This document shows, in pieces, positions 43,559-52,043 of a stretch of DNA of 64,000 nucleotides. Within the stretch, counting starts at the first letter, position 1. Every line of letters begins with the position of its first letter. Both the position numbers and the translations under genes were made by a program. Source of the DNA: QFOX01 sp033763655 (GTDB taxonomy: Bacteria; Pseudomonadota; Alphaproteobacteria; Rickettsiales; UBA3002). Under the pieces are notes generated by a model. The model was not told the DNA's origin and made no database searches. It saw nothing but the letters and a program-made list of their open reading frames with translations. The stretch spans positions 108,967-172,966 of the forward strand of contig JANRKD010000026.1 of NCBI GenBank assembly GCA_033763655.1, given 5' to 3'.

Positions 43559-44731
43559 TTATCGAACCCTGCCCCTTTCCCCTTTAGAGTTCGGATACAT
43601 CGCTTCCACCGAACGCCAATGCTGCTCCAATAGTTTATCTATGGTACGCAACGCCGCCTCGGCGCGCAAATAACTGATTTGTTCGCGCAGATGCGGCGCG
43701 GCGGCCATCACCTCTGCCAACTGGTCCGTGGCCGATATGGTGGTTGGGAATAATTCCGATTGCTGAAATCTTGAGGTATAGGCAGCCACATCCTCGCGGT
43801 AGGTGTCGAGCATACGGCTATGGAGAGTCGAACCCACCGTTTCAGCACCGAAACGCCGGATAAGAATCTCGGCACTCTGTTGCAGCCAGGTTGCCATCTG
43901 CACACGCGCCTCTGCCTGTGCTTCAGGATTCGAGGTATCCCGCGTATCCACCAACGCTTTCAGCCGGGCGGAAAAATCTGGCTGGTGGCGCAGATAATCC
44001 AGTGGCAACTTTGCTAAAAATATTTGTACGGCCTGCATCGCAGCCGCATCATCTACCGTTGCATCCCCTACCGTTTGCGCTGCCACCTGCATGGCTTTCG
44101 CGCGGGCGATCAGACGCATTTTCTCGGCGGTCGCGGGCATGGATTGGATGAAAGGGTTTTCATTTAATTCCCCGACACTCAGCCATTGTCCATTTTTACG
44201 GAAATCGGATGCGTAGGCCTGCCACAAACTATCGACCGTTACTTTCTCTCCGAACGCATCGGCAGCTTCGCGGAGTTTCCTGCGCATTCCATCAATGATA
44301 TTCATGCGTTCGGTGCTGGCATGCGTGTTATTTAACGCCAGATTACGGTGCTGCAAATCTTCTTCCACGCTCATCGCTTGTTGCAATTTTTCGAGCATCG
44401 GCTGCAACATGGGCTGTTCGTAGTCGGAGGAATGCATCCCCTGCTCGATGCGCAGCTGACGCAGCACCGCTTCTGTCTTGGCGATGATGGCTTCAAACTC
44501 GGTGCGCTTTTGTTCAACAGGCACCGCCTCACGGCGCGCTTCCTGGTACGCAACATGCGACATCTCCTGTTGCCTGCGCGCGGAAGGCGGGTTCAGCAGC
44601 GCATCAAGGCTGCCGATTGCCAGTTCCAGCTCGTCCAATGGTTTGAGCAAATGTCTAGGGACCACGTGCTGGCGTATTGCCAACCAGTGCTTGCCCCCTT
44701 CAGACCCCGTTCCCTTTCGTTCATGCGCCAT
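43559..44731 (-). CDS. Helical protein of unknown function between ffh and rpsP
   Basis: 390 residues, not recognised. Almost entirely predicted helical, with charged heptad-like stretches (EFEAIIAKTEAVLRQLRIEQ, MLEKLQQAMSVEEDLQHRN). No signal peptide or transmembrane segment. Ends in a basic SKGERGRVR tail. It interrupts the conserved ffh-rpsP neighbourhood on the opposite strand and looks less GC-rich than its neighbours. ATG 44731 lies only about 6 bp past a candidate -10, implying a leaderless message, or a start at the downstream TTG of LAIRQ after AAGGGGGC. Confidence 0.7.
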   Translation of the reverse strand: MAHERKGTGSEGGKHWLAIRQHVVPRHLLKPLDELELAIGSLDALLNPPSARRQQEMSHVAYQEARREAVPVEQKRTEFEAIIAKTEAVLRQLRIEQGMHSSDYEQPMLQPMLEKLQQAMSVEEDLQHRNLALNNTHASTERMNIIDGMRRKLREAADAFGEKVTVDSLWQAYASDFRKNGQWLSVGELNENPFIQSMPATAEKMRLIARAKAMQVAAQTVGDATVDDAAAMQAVQIFLAKLPLDYLRHQPDFSARLKALVDTRDTSNPEAQAEARVQMATWLQQSAEILIRRFGAETVGSTLHSRMLDTYREDVAAYTSRFQQSELFPTTISATDQLAEVMAAAPHLREQISYLRAEAALRTIDKLLEQHWRSVEAMYPNSKGERGRVR

Positions 44732-44737
44732 CGGAAC

Positions 44738-44782
44738 AGTATGACCTAAGCCGTTGAAACTTCCGTGACCGTTGTATGACAG
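44738..44782 (-). promoter_or_regulatory. PHO-box-like promoter of the 390-residue gene (site 3)
   Basis: CTGTCATACAACGGTCAC (44782-44765) on the minus strand, preceded by a third, weaker 11-bp unit (TCTTCACGCAA). CATACT (44743-44738) follows after 21 bp, the same spacing as site 2. Confidence 0.5.
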
Positions 44783-44912
44783 TTGCGTGAAGATTATGCT
44801 ATGCAGCCCCGCGCACATTTTTTGCTGGATTTATCAGCGGGACTATGGTTAAAGCCCCGCTCCTGTTGGGTATATGGGCAATCAAGCTCAACCGAAACTG
44901 GTGGAGAGAACT

Positions 44913-45326
44913 ATGTCTGCAGTGATTCGTCTGGCCCGCGCCGGCACCAAAAAGAAACCCTTTTACCGCATTGTCGTTGCCGACCGCCGCGCCCCGCGTG
45001 ATGGCGACTTTATCGAAAAACTCGGCACCTTCAACCCGCTGCTGGCCAAAGACAGCGCTAGCCGCGTTGTTTTTAACGCCGAGCGCGCCAAGCATTGGCT
45101 TGCAGTCGGCGCCCTGCCGTCGGAGCGCGTCAACAGCCTGCTCGCTGCTGCCGGTCTGACCAAAAAAGCCGACGCCGCCGGCAAACCGCAAAAAACCCGT
45201 AAAAAAGCCGACAAGCTGACCCGCGCCGAAAAGCGTGCGGCTGCAGAAATCGAGGCGAAAGAGGCCGCTAAAGCCGAAGCCGAAGCCGCCAAGGCCGCCC
45301 CGGCGGAAGAAGCCCCGGCAGCCTAG
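44913..45326 (+). CDS. rpsP: 30S ribosomal protein S16
   Basis: 137 residues; VIRLARAGTKKKPFYRIVVAD and FIEKLGTFNP are diagnostic of S16. The Lys/Ala/Glu-rich extension after residue 85 is longer than the minimal protein but common in alphaproteobacteria. ATG 44913 follows GGAGAGA. Confidence 0.97.
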   Translation: MSAVIRLARAGTKKKPFYRIVVADRRAPRDGDFIEKLGTFNPLLAKDSASRVVFNAERAKHWLAVGALPSERVNSLLAAAGLTKKADAAGKPQKTRKKADKLTRAEKRAAAEIEAKEAAKAEAEAAKAAPAEEAPAA

Positions 45327-45348
45327 CTTCTGGCGTACATGCCTTACC

Positions 45349-45376
45349 AAAAGGGCGGCCTTGTGCCGCCCTTTTT
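45349..45376 (+). terminator. Rho-independent terminator after rpsP
   Basis: AAAAGGGCGGC-CTTGT-GCCGCCCTTTTT: 11-bp stem, 5-base loop and T-run. It separates rpsP from the microprotein/rimM transcripts. Confidence 0.9.
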
Positions 45377-45448
45377 AGTGCCTCATGCCCCCATGGTTGC
45401 AATTTTCTCCTCGCCATGCTAGGAATTGCCTCGTTTTTTGGAGGTTCT

Positions 45449-45523
45449 ATGGTACTGGCCATTCTCGTTGCCGCAGCCGGGGTCGCCCTTGGCGTAGTGG
45501 GGCTGATTGAGCATTTTAACTGA
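45449..45523 (+). CDS. 24-residue membrane microprotein
   Basis: ATG preceded by GGAGG at ideal spacing opens a 24-codon frame: hydrophobic VLAILVAAAGVALGVVGLI then EHFN and TGA. One transmembrane helix is predicted. It lies between the rpsP terminator and rimM, and its stop is 13 bp before the rimM ATG, so it might also act as a leader peptide. Real translation is inferred from the ribosome binding site and composition. Confidence 0.5.
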   Translation: MVLAILVAAAGVALGVVGLIEHFN

Positions 45524-45536
45524 CCGGGCATTTTTG

Positions 45537-46088
45537 ATGAACGACACGACATCCCCTCTGGCCAAACCACCCGCTGAAACATCGTGGGTAGCGCTGGCTG
45601 TATTCACCCAACCGCACGGTGTCAGCGGCCGCATGAAGGTGAAGTCCTTCACCGACCCGCTGGATGATTTTGCCCGCCACCAAAGCCTGACCGATGCCAA
45701 CGGCGCGCCCCTCACGCTGCGCATTACGGGGCATACCCAAGGCGGCGCGATTGTCGAAATCGAGGGCATCACCCGCCGCGAACAGGCCGAACTGCTGCGC
45801 GGCAAAAAAATCGGCGTCGCGCGGAGCGAATTGCCTGCGCTTGCCAACCCCAATCTCTATTACACCGACGACCTCATCGGCATGGCGGTGGTAGAAGCCG
45901 ATGGCAGCGCCTTTGGCACGGTGCGCAGCGTCGCCAATTACGGCGCGGGCGACATTCTCGACATCACCCGCCCGGACGGGGAAAGCGCGCTTTACGCCTT
46001 CACCCACGCTACGTTTCCCGTGGTCGATACGCCCGCGCGCCGCATCACCATCGACCCGCCCGAACTACTGACCGCCCGGCCCGAGTGA
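45537..46088 (+). CDS. rimM: 16S rRNA processing protein RimM
   Basis: 183 residues; VFTQPHGVSGRMKVKSFTD opening, RimM N-domain, and PRC-barrel (YYTDDLIGMAVVEADG) that binds S19 during 30S maturation. ATG 45537 chosen; the upstream in-frame TTG is unsupported. The stop overlaps the trmD GTG. Confidence 0.95.
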   Translation: MNDTTSPLAKPPAETSWVALAVFTQPHGVSGRMKVKSFTDPLDDFARHQSLTDANGAPLTLRITGHTQGGAIVEIEGITRREQAELLRGKKIGVARSELPALANPNLYYTDDLIGMAVVEADGSAFGTVRSVANYGAGDILDITRPDGESALYAFTHATFPVVDTPARRITIDPPELLTARPE

Positions 46089-46801
46089 CGAACAACCCCG
46101 AACAGCCCACCCCCTGGCGCATCAGCGTCATTACCCTCATGCCCGAGATGTATCCCGGGCCGCTCGGCCATTCGCTGGTGGGCGAGGCGCTCACCCGCCG
46201 CATCTGGGAGTTAACGCTGGTGAATCTGCGCGATTTCGGCATCGGCCCGCACCGCAAAGTCGATGATTCCCCCGCTGGCGGTGGTGCGGGGATGGTGCTC
46301 AAGCCCGATGTCGTCGATGCCGCAATAACCCACGCCCAACAGAGCAATCCCGCCGCCCAACTCATCCATTTTTCGCCGCGCGGCGAACGGATGAACCAGC
46401 CTCTGTTGCGTGAACTGAGCCAGACCCCGCTGATTCTGCTCTGCGGGCGCTACGAAGCGGTGGATGAGCGCGTCCTCGAAAAACACGCCCCACGCGAGGT
46501 GTCGCTCGGTGATTTCGTGCTCACCGGCGGCGACATCCCCGCCATGGCGCTGATTGACGGCTGCGTGCGGTTGCTGCCCGGCGTTGTCGGCAAAGAAGCC
46601 AGCCTCGGCGAGGAAAGCTTCGGCGATGGTGTGTATGCCAACCTGCTCGAATACCCGCATTATACCAAGCCCGCTGTCTGGGAAGGCCGCGAAATTCCCG
46701 AAGTTCTGCTCAGCGGCCACCATGCCCATATCGCGCAATGGCGGCTCGCGCAGGCACAGGCCATTACCGCGCGCAAAAGGCCGGATCTGCTGAAGAAATG
46801 A
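46085..46801 (+). CDS. trmD: tRNA (guanine37-N1)-methyltransferase
   Basis: 238 residues. SPOUT trefoil-knot methylase with ISVITLMPEMYPGPLGHSL, DDSPAGGGAGMVL, LLCGRYEAVDER and SLGDFVLTGGD. Methylates G37 of CNN-decoding tRNAs. GTG 46085 overlaps the rimM stop (GTGA). Confidence 0.97.
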   Translation: MTNNPEQPTPWRISVITLMPEMYPGPLGHSLVGEALTRRIWELTLVNLRDFGIGPHRKVDDSPAGGGAGMVLKPDVVDAAITHAQQSNPAAQLIHFSPRGERMNQPLLRELSQTPLILLCGRYEAVDERVLEKHAPREVSLGDFVLTGGDIPAMALIDGCVRLLPGVVGKEASLGEESFGDGVYANLLEYPHYTKPAVWEGREIPEVLLSGHHAHIAQWRLAQAQAITARKRPDLLKK

Positions 46802-46853
46802 CGCGCCTGCGCCGTGCGGGCCAACTCCGGGGCGCGCCCCGCGCAAAAACCCC

Positions 46854-46882
46854 TTGCCAAGGCATGGGCTTGCGTGTAGTAA
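46854..46882 (+). promoter_or_regulatory. Putative rplS promoter
   Basis: TTGCCA (46854-46859), 17-bp spacer, TAGTAA (46877-46882), about 50 bp before rplS. Confidence 0.45.
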
Positions 46883-46930
46883 GCCCTCCCCAATGATACT
46901 AACGCGCCGGTCGAAAACACGAGGTAAGCC

Positions 46931-47338
46931 ATGAATATCCTGCAGGAAATTGAAGCAGAACAGGTCGCAAAAGTCAGCGCCAGCCAGAAAATTGACGCCT
47001 TCAAACCCGGCGACGTCGTGCGCGTGGATGTGAAAATCATCGAGGGCAATAACGAACGTATTCAGGCCTTCGAGGGCCTCGTCATCGCGAAAAAGAACGC
47101 AGGCATCAACTCGGCATTCACCGTGCGCAAACTCAGCCACGGCGAAGGGGTCGAGCGTATCTTCCCGCTTTACTCGGCACGGGTTGCAGGCGTCACCCGC
47201 GTGCGTCAGGGTGAAGTGCGCCGCGCGAAACTGTACTACCTGCGTGGCCGCACCGGCAAATCGGCGCGCATCCGCGAAAAGATGGACCTGACTGTCGGCG
47301 CGAATGCTAAGGCAGCCACGGCAGACGCGCAGGCATAG
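46931..47338 (+). CDS. rplS: 50S ribosomal protein L19
   Basis: 135 residues; FKPGDVVRVDVKIIEG, ERIQAFEGLVIAKK, GVERIFPLYS and RRAKLYYLRG are diagnostic of L19 at the subunit interface. ATG follows ACGAGG. Ends the ribosomal/tRNA modification cluster. Confidence 0.97.
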   Translation: MNILQEIEAEQVAKVSASQKIDAFKPGDVVRVDVKIIEGNNERIQAFEGLVIAKKNAGINSAFTVRKLSHGEGVERIFPLYSARVAGVTRVRQGEVRRAKLYYLRGRTGKSARIREKMDLTVGANAKAATADAQA

Positions 47339-47344
47339 CCCTCA

Positions 47345-47435
47345 GGTTTTAGGCTACAGGTTCCAGCTCTGCCTGTATCCGTGGCGGGCGCGCGCTGCCA
47401 CCACTCCTTAGAGCTGCAACCTGCAACCTGTACCC
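47345..47435. repeat. Word-like inverted repeat upstream of leuC
   Basis: GGCTACAGGTTCCAGCTC and, 50 bp later, GAGCTGCAACCTGCAACC are imperfect inverted copies built from short ACCTG/AGCTG words. Similar wording recurs near 23498 and 61028. It reaches to 2 bp before the leuC ATG, so it occupies its ribosome-binding region. Confidence 0.45.
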
Positions 47436-47437
47436 TC

Positions 47438-48868
47438 ATGGCTCATTCGCGCACGCTTTTCGACAAGATATTCGATGCCCACCTCGTCCATGAAGCGGAT
47501 GACGGCACCTGCCTACTCTATATCGACCGCCATCTTGTGCATGAAGTAACCAGCCCTCAGGCCTTCGAGGGTCTGCGCACGGCGGGTCGCACGGTGCGTC
47601 ACCCCGAGGCGACGCTGGCAGTGGCCGACCATAACGTGCCCACCACCAAAGATCGGCTACACGGCATCGCGGATGAGACCAGCCGCATTCAGGTGCAGAC
47701 GCTGGAAGATAACACCAAAGCCTTTGGCATCACCTACTATAAAATGGACGATATTCGTCAGGGCGTGGTGCATATTGTCGGCCCCGAGCAAGGCTTCACC
47801 CTGCCCGGCGCCACCATCGTCTGCGGCGACTCGCACACCAGCACCCACGGCGCGTTTGGCGCGCTGGCCTTTGGCATCGGCACCTCCGAGGTCGAACATG
47901 TGCTCGCCACCCAGACCCTCATCCAGAAGCGCGCGAAAAACATGCGCATCACGATCGAAGGCGAATTGCCCGACGGCGTCACCGCGAAAGACATCACGCT
48001 GGCCATCATCGGGAAAATCGGCACGGCGGGCGGCACCGGCTACGTTATGGAATATGCGGGCAGCACCATCCGCAGCCTCTCCATGGAAGGGCGGATGACC
48101 GTCTGCAACATGAGCATCGAGGCCGGGGCGCGCGCCGGACTGATTGCGCCGGATGAAAAAACCTTCGCCTATCTGCGTGGCCGCCCAATGGCGCCGCAAG
48201 GCGCGGATTTCGAGGCCGCCATCGCCTACTGGAAAACGCTGCCGAGCGATGCCGACGCGGTGTTTGACATCGAAATAAGCCTCAACGCCGCCGAGATTGC
48301 ACCACAGGTGACCTGGGGCACCAGCCCGCAGGACGTGCTGCCGATTACGGGCAACGTCCCGGCGCTTGAAGATTTCCCCGAAGGCCAGCGCGAGAGCATC
48401 GCCCGCGCACTCGATTACATGGGACTCACCCAGGGCACGCCGCTTGCCGGACTTAGCATCGACAAGGTCTTTATCGGTTCGTGTACCAATGGCCGCATCG
48501 AGGATTTGCGTGCGGCAGCGGCTGTGGTCGAAGGCCGCAAAGTGGCGGCAAATATCAAGCTCGCGCTGATTGTCCCCGGCTCCGGCCTCGTCAAGCAACA
48601 GGCGGAGGCCGAAGGGCTCGACAAGATTTTTGAGGCCGCTGGCTTCGAATGGCGCGAGGCGGGCTGCTCCATGTGTCTGGCGATGAACAACGACCGCCTG
48701 TCACCGGGCGAACGCTGCGCCGCCACCAGCAACCGCAATTTCGAAGGCCGTCAGGGACGTGGCGGTCGCACCCATCTGATGTCCCCCGCAATGGCAGCGG
48801 CGGCAGCCATCACCGGCGAGCTCACCGACGTTCGGACACTCCACACCCGCAACGCCGGGCGCGCTTAA
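47438..48868 (+). CDS. leuC: 3-isopropylmalate dehydratase large subunit
   Basis: 476 residues; aconitase-type 4Fe-4S enzyme isomerising isopropylmalate in leucine synthesis. Cluster cysteines in FIGSCTNGR and CSMC, and DSHTSTHGAFGALAFGIGTSE. ATG 47438 (MAHSRTLFDKI) chosen; no clear ribosome binding site because a repeat abuts. Partner leuD lies 1.36 kb downstream. Confidence 0.97.
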   Translation: MAHSRTLFDKIFDAHLVHEADDGTCLLYIDRHLVHEVTSPQAFEGLRTAGRTVRHPEATLAVADHNVPTTKDRLHGIADETSRIQVQTLEDNTKAFGITYYKMDDIRQGVVHIVGPEQGFTLPGATIVCGDSHTSTHGAFGALAFGIGTSEVEHVLATQTLIQKRAKNMRITIEGELPDGVTAKDITLAIIGKIGTAGGTGYVMEYAGSTIRSLSMEGRMTVCNMSIEAGARAGLIAPDEKTFAYLRGRPMAPQGADFEAAIAYWKTLPSDADAVFDIEISLNAAEIAPQVTWGTSPQDVLPITGNVPALEDFPEGQRESIARALDYMGLTQGTPLAGLSIDKVFIGSCTNGRIEDLRAAAAVVEGRKVAANIKLALIVPGSGLVKQQAEAEGLDKIFEAAGFEWREAGCSMCLAMNNDRLSPGERCAATSNRNFEGRQGRGGRTHLMSPAMAAAAAITGELTDVRTLHTRNAGRA

Positions 48869-48915
48869 TCACGGCGATACTTTCCCTCTACTCACCCCCA
48901 CAGAAAGAAAATACC

Positions 48916-49647
48916 ATGTCCGCTCCCCAAACCCTCCGCACCACCGGCGTTTCCGCCGCGCGTGATTTCCAGGAACTGCCCGCCTGGCAGAAAGCCATCG
49001 CGCTGGCCGAACGTATCTACGGCGCGACGGATGATTTCCCCGAGCGCGAGCATAGCGGGCTTGGCGCGCAGATGCGCAGCACCGCCCTCAGCGTAGCCTC
49101 GTCGATTGCCGCCGCTTCTGGCCGCAACAACGAATTCGGCATGAGCGACAGCTACAGCAAGGCACAAAGCGCCAACGCCGAGCTGATGACGCAAATCACC
49201 CTCGCCGGACGCCTGGGCTATATGGGCGCCGACGGGGCCGCCGAAACCCTCCGCGCGCTCGACGAGGTCAGCCGCCTGATTGTGGCACTCAAACATGGCC
49301 TGAAGGTCGCCGCCAAAGACGCCGAGCGCGCCGAACGTGCGGAGCGCGAAGCTGCCGCCGCAGAACGTGGCGAACGCGAACAGCGCCCGCGCCGCGAGTT
49401 CAAGCCGCGTGATGGCGGTGAAGAACGCCCGCGCCGCGAATACAAACCACGCGATGGGGGCGAGGAACGCCCGGCCCGCCGCGAATATAAGCCGCGCGAA
49501 GACCGTGGCGAACGCAAACCCTACGGTGACAAAAAACCCTACGGCGATAAGAAGCCTTACGGCGATAAAAAACCCTATGGCGCGAAAAAGCCGTACGGTG
49601 ACCGCAAACCCTCGGGCGACCGCCCCTACCGCAAGCCGCGCGACTAG
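48916..49647 (+). CDS. Four-helix-bundle (S23-like) protein with repetitive basic tail
   Basis: 243 residues. Residues 12-130 match the S23/IVP four-helix bundle family (ELPAWQKAIALAERIY, LGAQMRSTALSVASSIAAASGR, LITQITLAGRLGY-like and EVSRLIVALKHGL), first known from 23S rRNA intervening sequences. From about 140 an RGG/KR-rich tail follows: units RR(E)(F/Y)KPRDGGEERP and then KPYGDK repeats. The tail suggests nucleic-acid binding. It separates leuC from leuD, which are otherwise usually close. Function unknown. Confidence 0.8.
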   Translation: MSAPQTLRTTGVSAARDFQELPAWQKAIALAERIYGATDDFPEREHSGLGAQMRSTALSVASSIAAASGRNNEFGMSDSYSKAQSANAELMTQITLAGRLGYMGADGAAETLRALDEVSRLIVALKHGLKVAAKDAERAERAEREAAAAERGEREQRPRREFKPRDGGEERPRREYKPRDGGEERPARREYKPREDRGERKPYGDKKPYGDKKPYGDKKPYGAKKPYGDRKPSGDRPYRKPRD

Positions 49648-49696
49648 AACATCTTCGGCAAAAGAAGCGTCGCGCGGTGAGAGTCGCGTGGCTGTC

Positions 49697-49765
49697 TTTA
49701 CCTCTCCCTTGGGAGAGGTCGGCGCACCACGTCCTTCATGGGGTGCACCGGGTGAGGGCTTGGCA
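49697..49765. repeat. Family D-like repeat with CCTCTCCCTTGGGAGAGG core
   Basis: A perfect 18-base palindrome followed by TCGGCGCACC and a distal GGGTGAGGGC; a distinct subgroup of the GGGAGAG-type repeats. Confidence 0.6.
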
Positions 49766-49821
49766 AGAGAAGCATCGAGAGGCGCGTGGTAAAGGTGAGT
49801 GACTCCAATCCCCGCGCCGCG

Positions 49822-49981
49822 CGTCATTGCGAGGCCTGACGAGAACGTGCCTCGTACTCTCACGGTGCAAGGCCGAAGCAATCCACCTGTTTCTCCTAAC
49901 CGGCAGCTTTCATGGTTCTCCCACCCAACAGCTTTCTTTATGTGCCTAAGATGGATTGCCGCGCTATCGCTCGCAATGACG
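49822..49981. repeat. MITE-like element, family F
   Basis: About 160 bp bounded by 12-bp perfect inverted repeats CGTCATTGCGAG and CTCGCAATGACG, with an inner inverted pair (GAAGCAATCC and GGATTGCC). No coding capacity; typical of non-autonomous elements seen in many alphaproteobacteria. Confidence 0.75.
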
Positions 49982-50036
49982 CGGCATGGCTGGTGGCCTA
50001 CGCTTGCGCCTGCGAGGGCTACGCTTGCGCCAGCAC

Positions 50037-50087
50037 GGGGAGTCGCTCCCTCGCCCGCTTGCGGGAGAGGGCCGGGGTGAGGGCGGG
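50037..50087. repeat. Palindromic repeat family D, copy near leuD
   Basis: Reverse complement reads CCTCACCCCGGCCCTCTCCC then GCAAGCGGGCGAGGGAGCGACTCCCC, almost identical to 61164-61214. Confidence 0.75.
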
Positions 50088-50171
50088 GCAACCGACAACT
50101 CACAGCCATCCAGCCCGTTACCCCGCGCGATGAACACGGGAGAGAATGGCGCCGGAAACAGGGAAAGGCCC

Positions 50172-50200
50172 TTGCAAAAATCGGCGATTACTTGCATAAG
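50172..50200 (+). promoter_or_regulatory. Putative leuD promoter
   Basis: TTGCAA (50172-50177), 17-bp spacer, CATAAG (50195-50200), some 27 bp before ATG 50228. Suggests leuD-leuB have their own promoter after being separated from leuC. Confidence 0.5.
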
Positions 50201-50227
50201 AACGGCGGATAACCTTAAGGATTCCCC

Positions 50228-50836
50228 ATGCAGAAATTCACCACACTTTCAGCGATTGCCGCGCCGCTGCCGATCCAGAATATCGACACGGATATGATTA
50301 TCCCGAAGCAGTTTTTGAAAACCATCAAGCGCACGGGCCTGCGCGAGGGGTTATTCTACGAAATGCGCTTCACGGTGGATGGCAAAAAAATTGAGGATTT
50401 CGTACTGCACCGCGAACCCTACACCCGTGCAAAAATCCTTGTCGCGCTTGAAAATTTCGGCTGCGGGTCGAGCCGCGAGCATGCGCCGTGGGCGCTGGCG
50501 GATTTTGGCATCACCTGCGTCATCGCCCCGAGCTTTGCCGACATTTTTTACAATAACTGCTTCAAGAATGGCATCCTGCCGGTGGTGCTGCCGCGCGAAG
50601 CGGTGGATATTCTCCTCCAGCACAGCCAATCGAGCAGCAACAACATCACTGTCGATCTGCCGAGCCAGACCGTGCGTGCGGGCAACCATGAGTTCACTTT
50701 TACCCTCGACCCGTTCCGCAAGCACTGCCTGATGAATGGGCTGGATGATATTGGCCTGACACTCGAAAAGAGCACCGCGATTGATACGTTCGAGGCCACA
50801 CGCGCCGCCGCCATGCCATGGCTGAGTGCGAGGTAA
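50228..50836 (+). CDS. leuD: 3-isopropylmalate dehydratase small subunit
   Basis: 202 residues; swivel domain with NIDTDMIIPKQFLK, NFGCGSSREHAPWAL and APSFADIFYNNCFKNG. Completes LeuCD. ATG follows AAGGA. leuB begins 54 bp later. Confidence 0.97.
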   Translation: MQKFTTLSAIAAPLPIQNIDTDMIIPKQFLKTIKRTGLREGLFYEMRFTVDGKKIEDFVLHREPYTRAKILVALENFGCGSSREHAPWALADFGITCVIAPSFADIFYNNCFKNGILPVVLPREAVDILLQHSQSSSNNITVDLPSQTVRAGNHEFTFTLDPFRKHCLMNGLDDIGLTLEKSTAIDTFEATRAAAMPWLSAR

Positions 50837-50890
50837 CGCTACATTGCCCTGCCTATGAAGGCACGCGCTGACAAAAAGAAAGGAAACGCC

Positions 50891-52009
50891 ATGACCAGCA
50901 AAACCATTCTCCTCCTGCCGGGCGACGGCATCGGCCCCGAAGTGGTCGGGCAGGCCAAACGCGTGCTCGCATGGGCAGGCAGCAACGCTGGCGTTTCTTT
51001 TGTCTTCGACGAGGCACTCCTCGGCGGCAGCGCCTACGACGCGGTTGGCACGCCCTACCCCGCAGAAACGCTGGCGAAAGCCAAAGCAGCGGATGCAATC
51101 CTGCTTGGCGCGGTCGGCGGCCCACAATGGGAAGCACTCGATTATGCCGTGCGCCCCGAGCGCGGGCTGCTTGGCATCCGCAAAGACCTCGACCTGTTCG
51201 CCAATTTGCGTCCGGCGATGTGTTTTTCGGCGCTGGCCGATGCATCGAGCCTGAAACCCGAAATCATCTCGGGTCTTGATATCCTTATCGTGCGCGAACT
51301 GACGGGCGATATTTACTTCGGCCAGCCGCGCGGCGTGACGGTTGAAAACGGCCACCGCGTTGGCCGCAACACCATGGTGTATGCCGATTGGGAAGTGACG
51401 CGCATCGCCCGCGTTGCGCTCGATCTGGCGCGCGCCCGCGGTAAAAAGCTCTGCTCGGTCGATAAGGCGAACGTGCTCGAAGCCACCGAAATGTGGCGCG
51501 AGGAAGTACAGAAACTGCGCGACGCCGAGTATAGCGACATCACCCTCAGCCATATGTATGTCGATAACGCGGCGATGCAGCTGGTGCGCGCGCCCAAGCA
51601 GTTCGACGTGATGGTGACAGGGAACATCTTTGGCGACATCCTTTCCGACTGCGCGGCGATGCTCACCGGCTCCTTGGGCATGTTGCCCTCAGCCTCGCTG
51701 GGCGCAGAAATCAACGGCAAGCGCGCCGCCCTCTACGAGCCGGTACATGGCAGCGCGCCCGATATTGCGGGCAAGGGCATCGCCAACCCGATTGCCACCA
51801 TCCTTTCGGTCGGCATGATGCTGCGCTATTCCTTCGCCATGCATACGCAGGCGGATATGGTCGATGCCGCCGTGGCCCGGGTGCTCGAAGAAGGCTACCG
51901 CACGGGGGATATTATGCAGGACGGCGCGAAAAAGGTCGGCACCGCAGAAATGGGCGACGCCATTATGGCCGCGCTTGTCGCCCTTGCCGCACAATCGAAG
52001 GTGGCGTGA
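50891..52009 (+). CDS. leuB: 3-isopropylmalate dehydrogenase
   Basis: 372 residues; NAD-dependent oxidative decarboxylation in leucine synthesis. LLPGDGIGPEV, RELTGDIYFG, DKANVLE, DNAAMQL and EPVHGSAPDIAGKGIANP motifs are complete. ATG 50891 follows AAAGGAA; the in-frame ATG at 50855 is less supported. Confidence 0.97.
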   Translation: MTSKTILLLPGDGIGPEVVGQAKRVLAWAGSNAGVSFVFDEALLGGSAYDAVGTPYPAETLAKAKAADAILLGAVGGPQWEALDYAVRPERGLLGIRKDLDLFANLRPAMCFSALADASSLKPEIISGLDILIVRELTGDIYFGQPRGVTVENGHRVGRNTMVYADWEVTRIARVALDLARARGKKLCSVDKANVLEATEMWREEVQKLRDAEYSDITLSHMYVDNAAMQLVRAPKQFDVMVTGNIFGDILSDCAAMLTGSLGMLPSASLGAEINGKRAALYEPVHGSAPDIAGKGIANPIATILSVGMMLRYSFAMHTQADMVDAAVARVLEEGYRTGDIMQDGAKKVGTAEMGDAIMAALVALAAQSKVA

Positions 52010-52043
52010 GCGGCGCTTGATTCCCGGAGAGAATCGCGCTAAA

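Larger units (their letters stand above)
49648..50227. other. Repeat cluster between the S23-like gene and leuD
   Basis: 580 bp without a convincing gene. It contains a family D-like element with CCTCTCCCTTGGGAGAGG, the family F element, a short GCTACGCTTGCGCC direct repeat, another family D element, word-like sequence (CAACCGACAACTCACAGCC) and finally the leuD promoter. Confidence 0.8.

Noticed and set aside
46821..46850. GGGGCGCGCCCC palindrome as trmD terminator
   Set aside because: No T-run follows and the stem has no proper loop; more likely a repeat remnant.
48892..50109. 405-residue minus-strand open frame
   Set aside because: Runs through intergenic repeats and antisense of the S23-like gene; composition is a translation of repeats.
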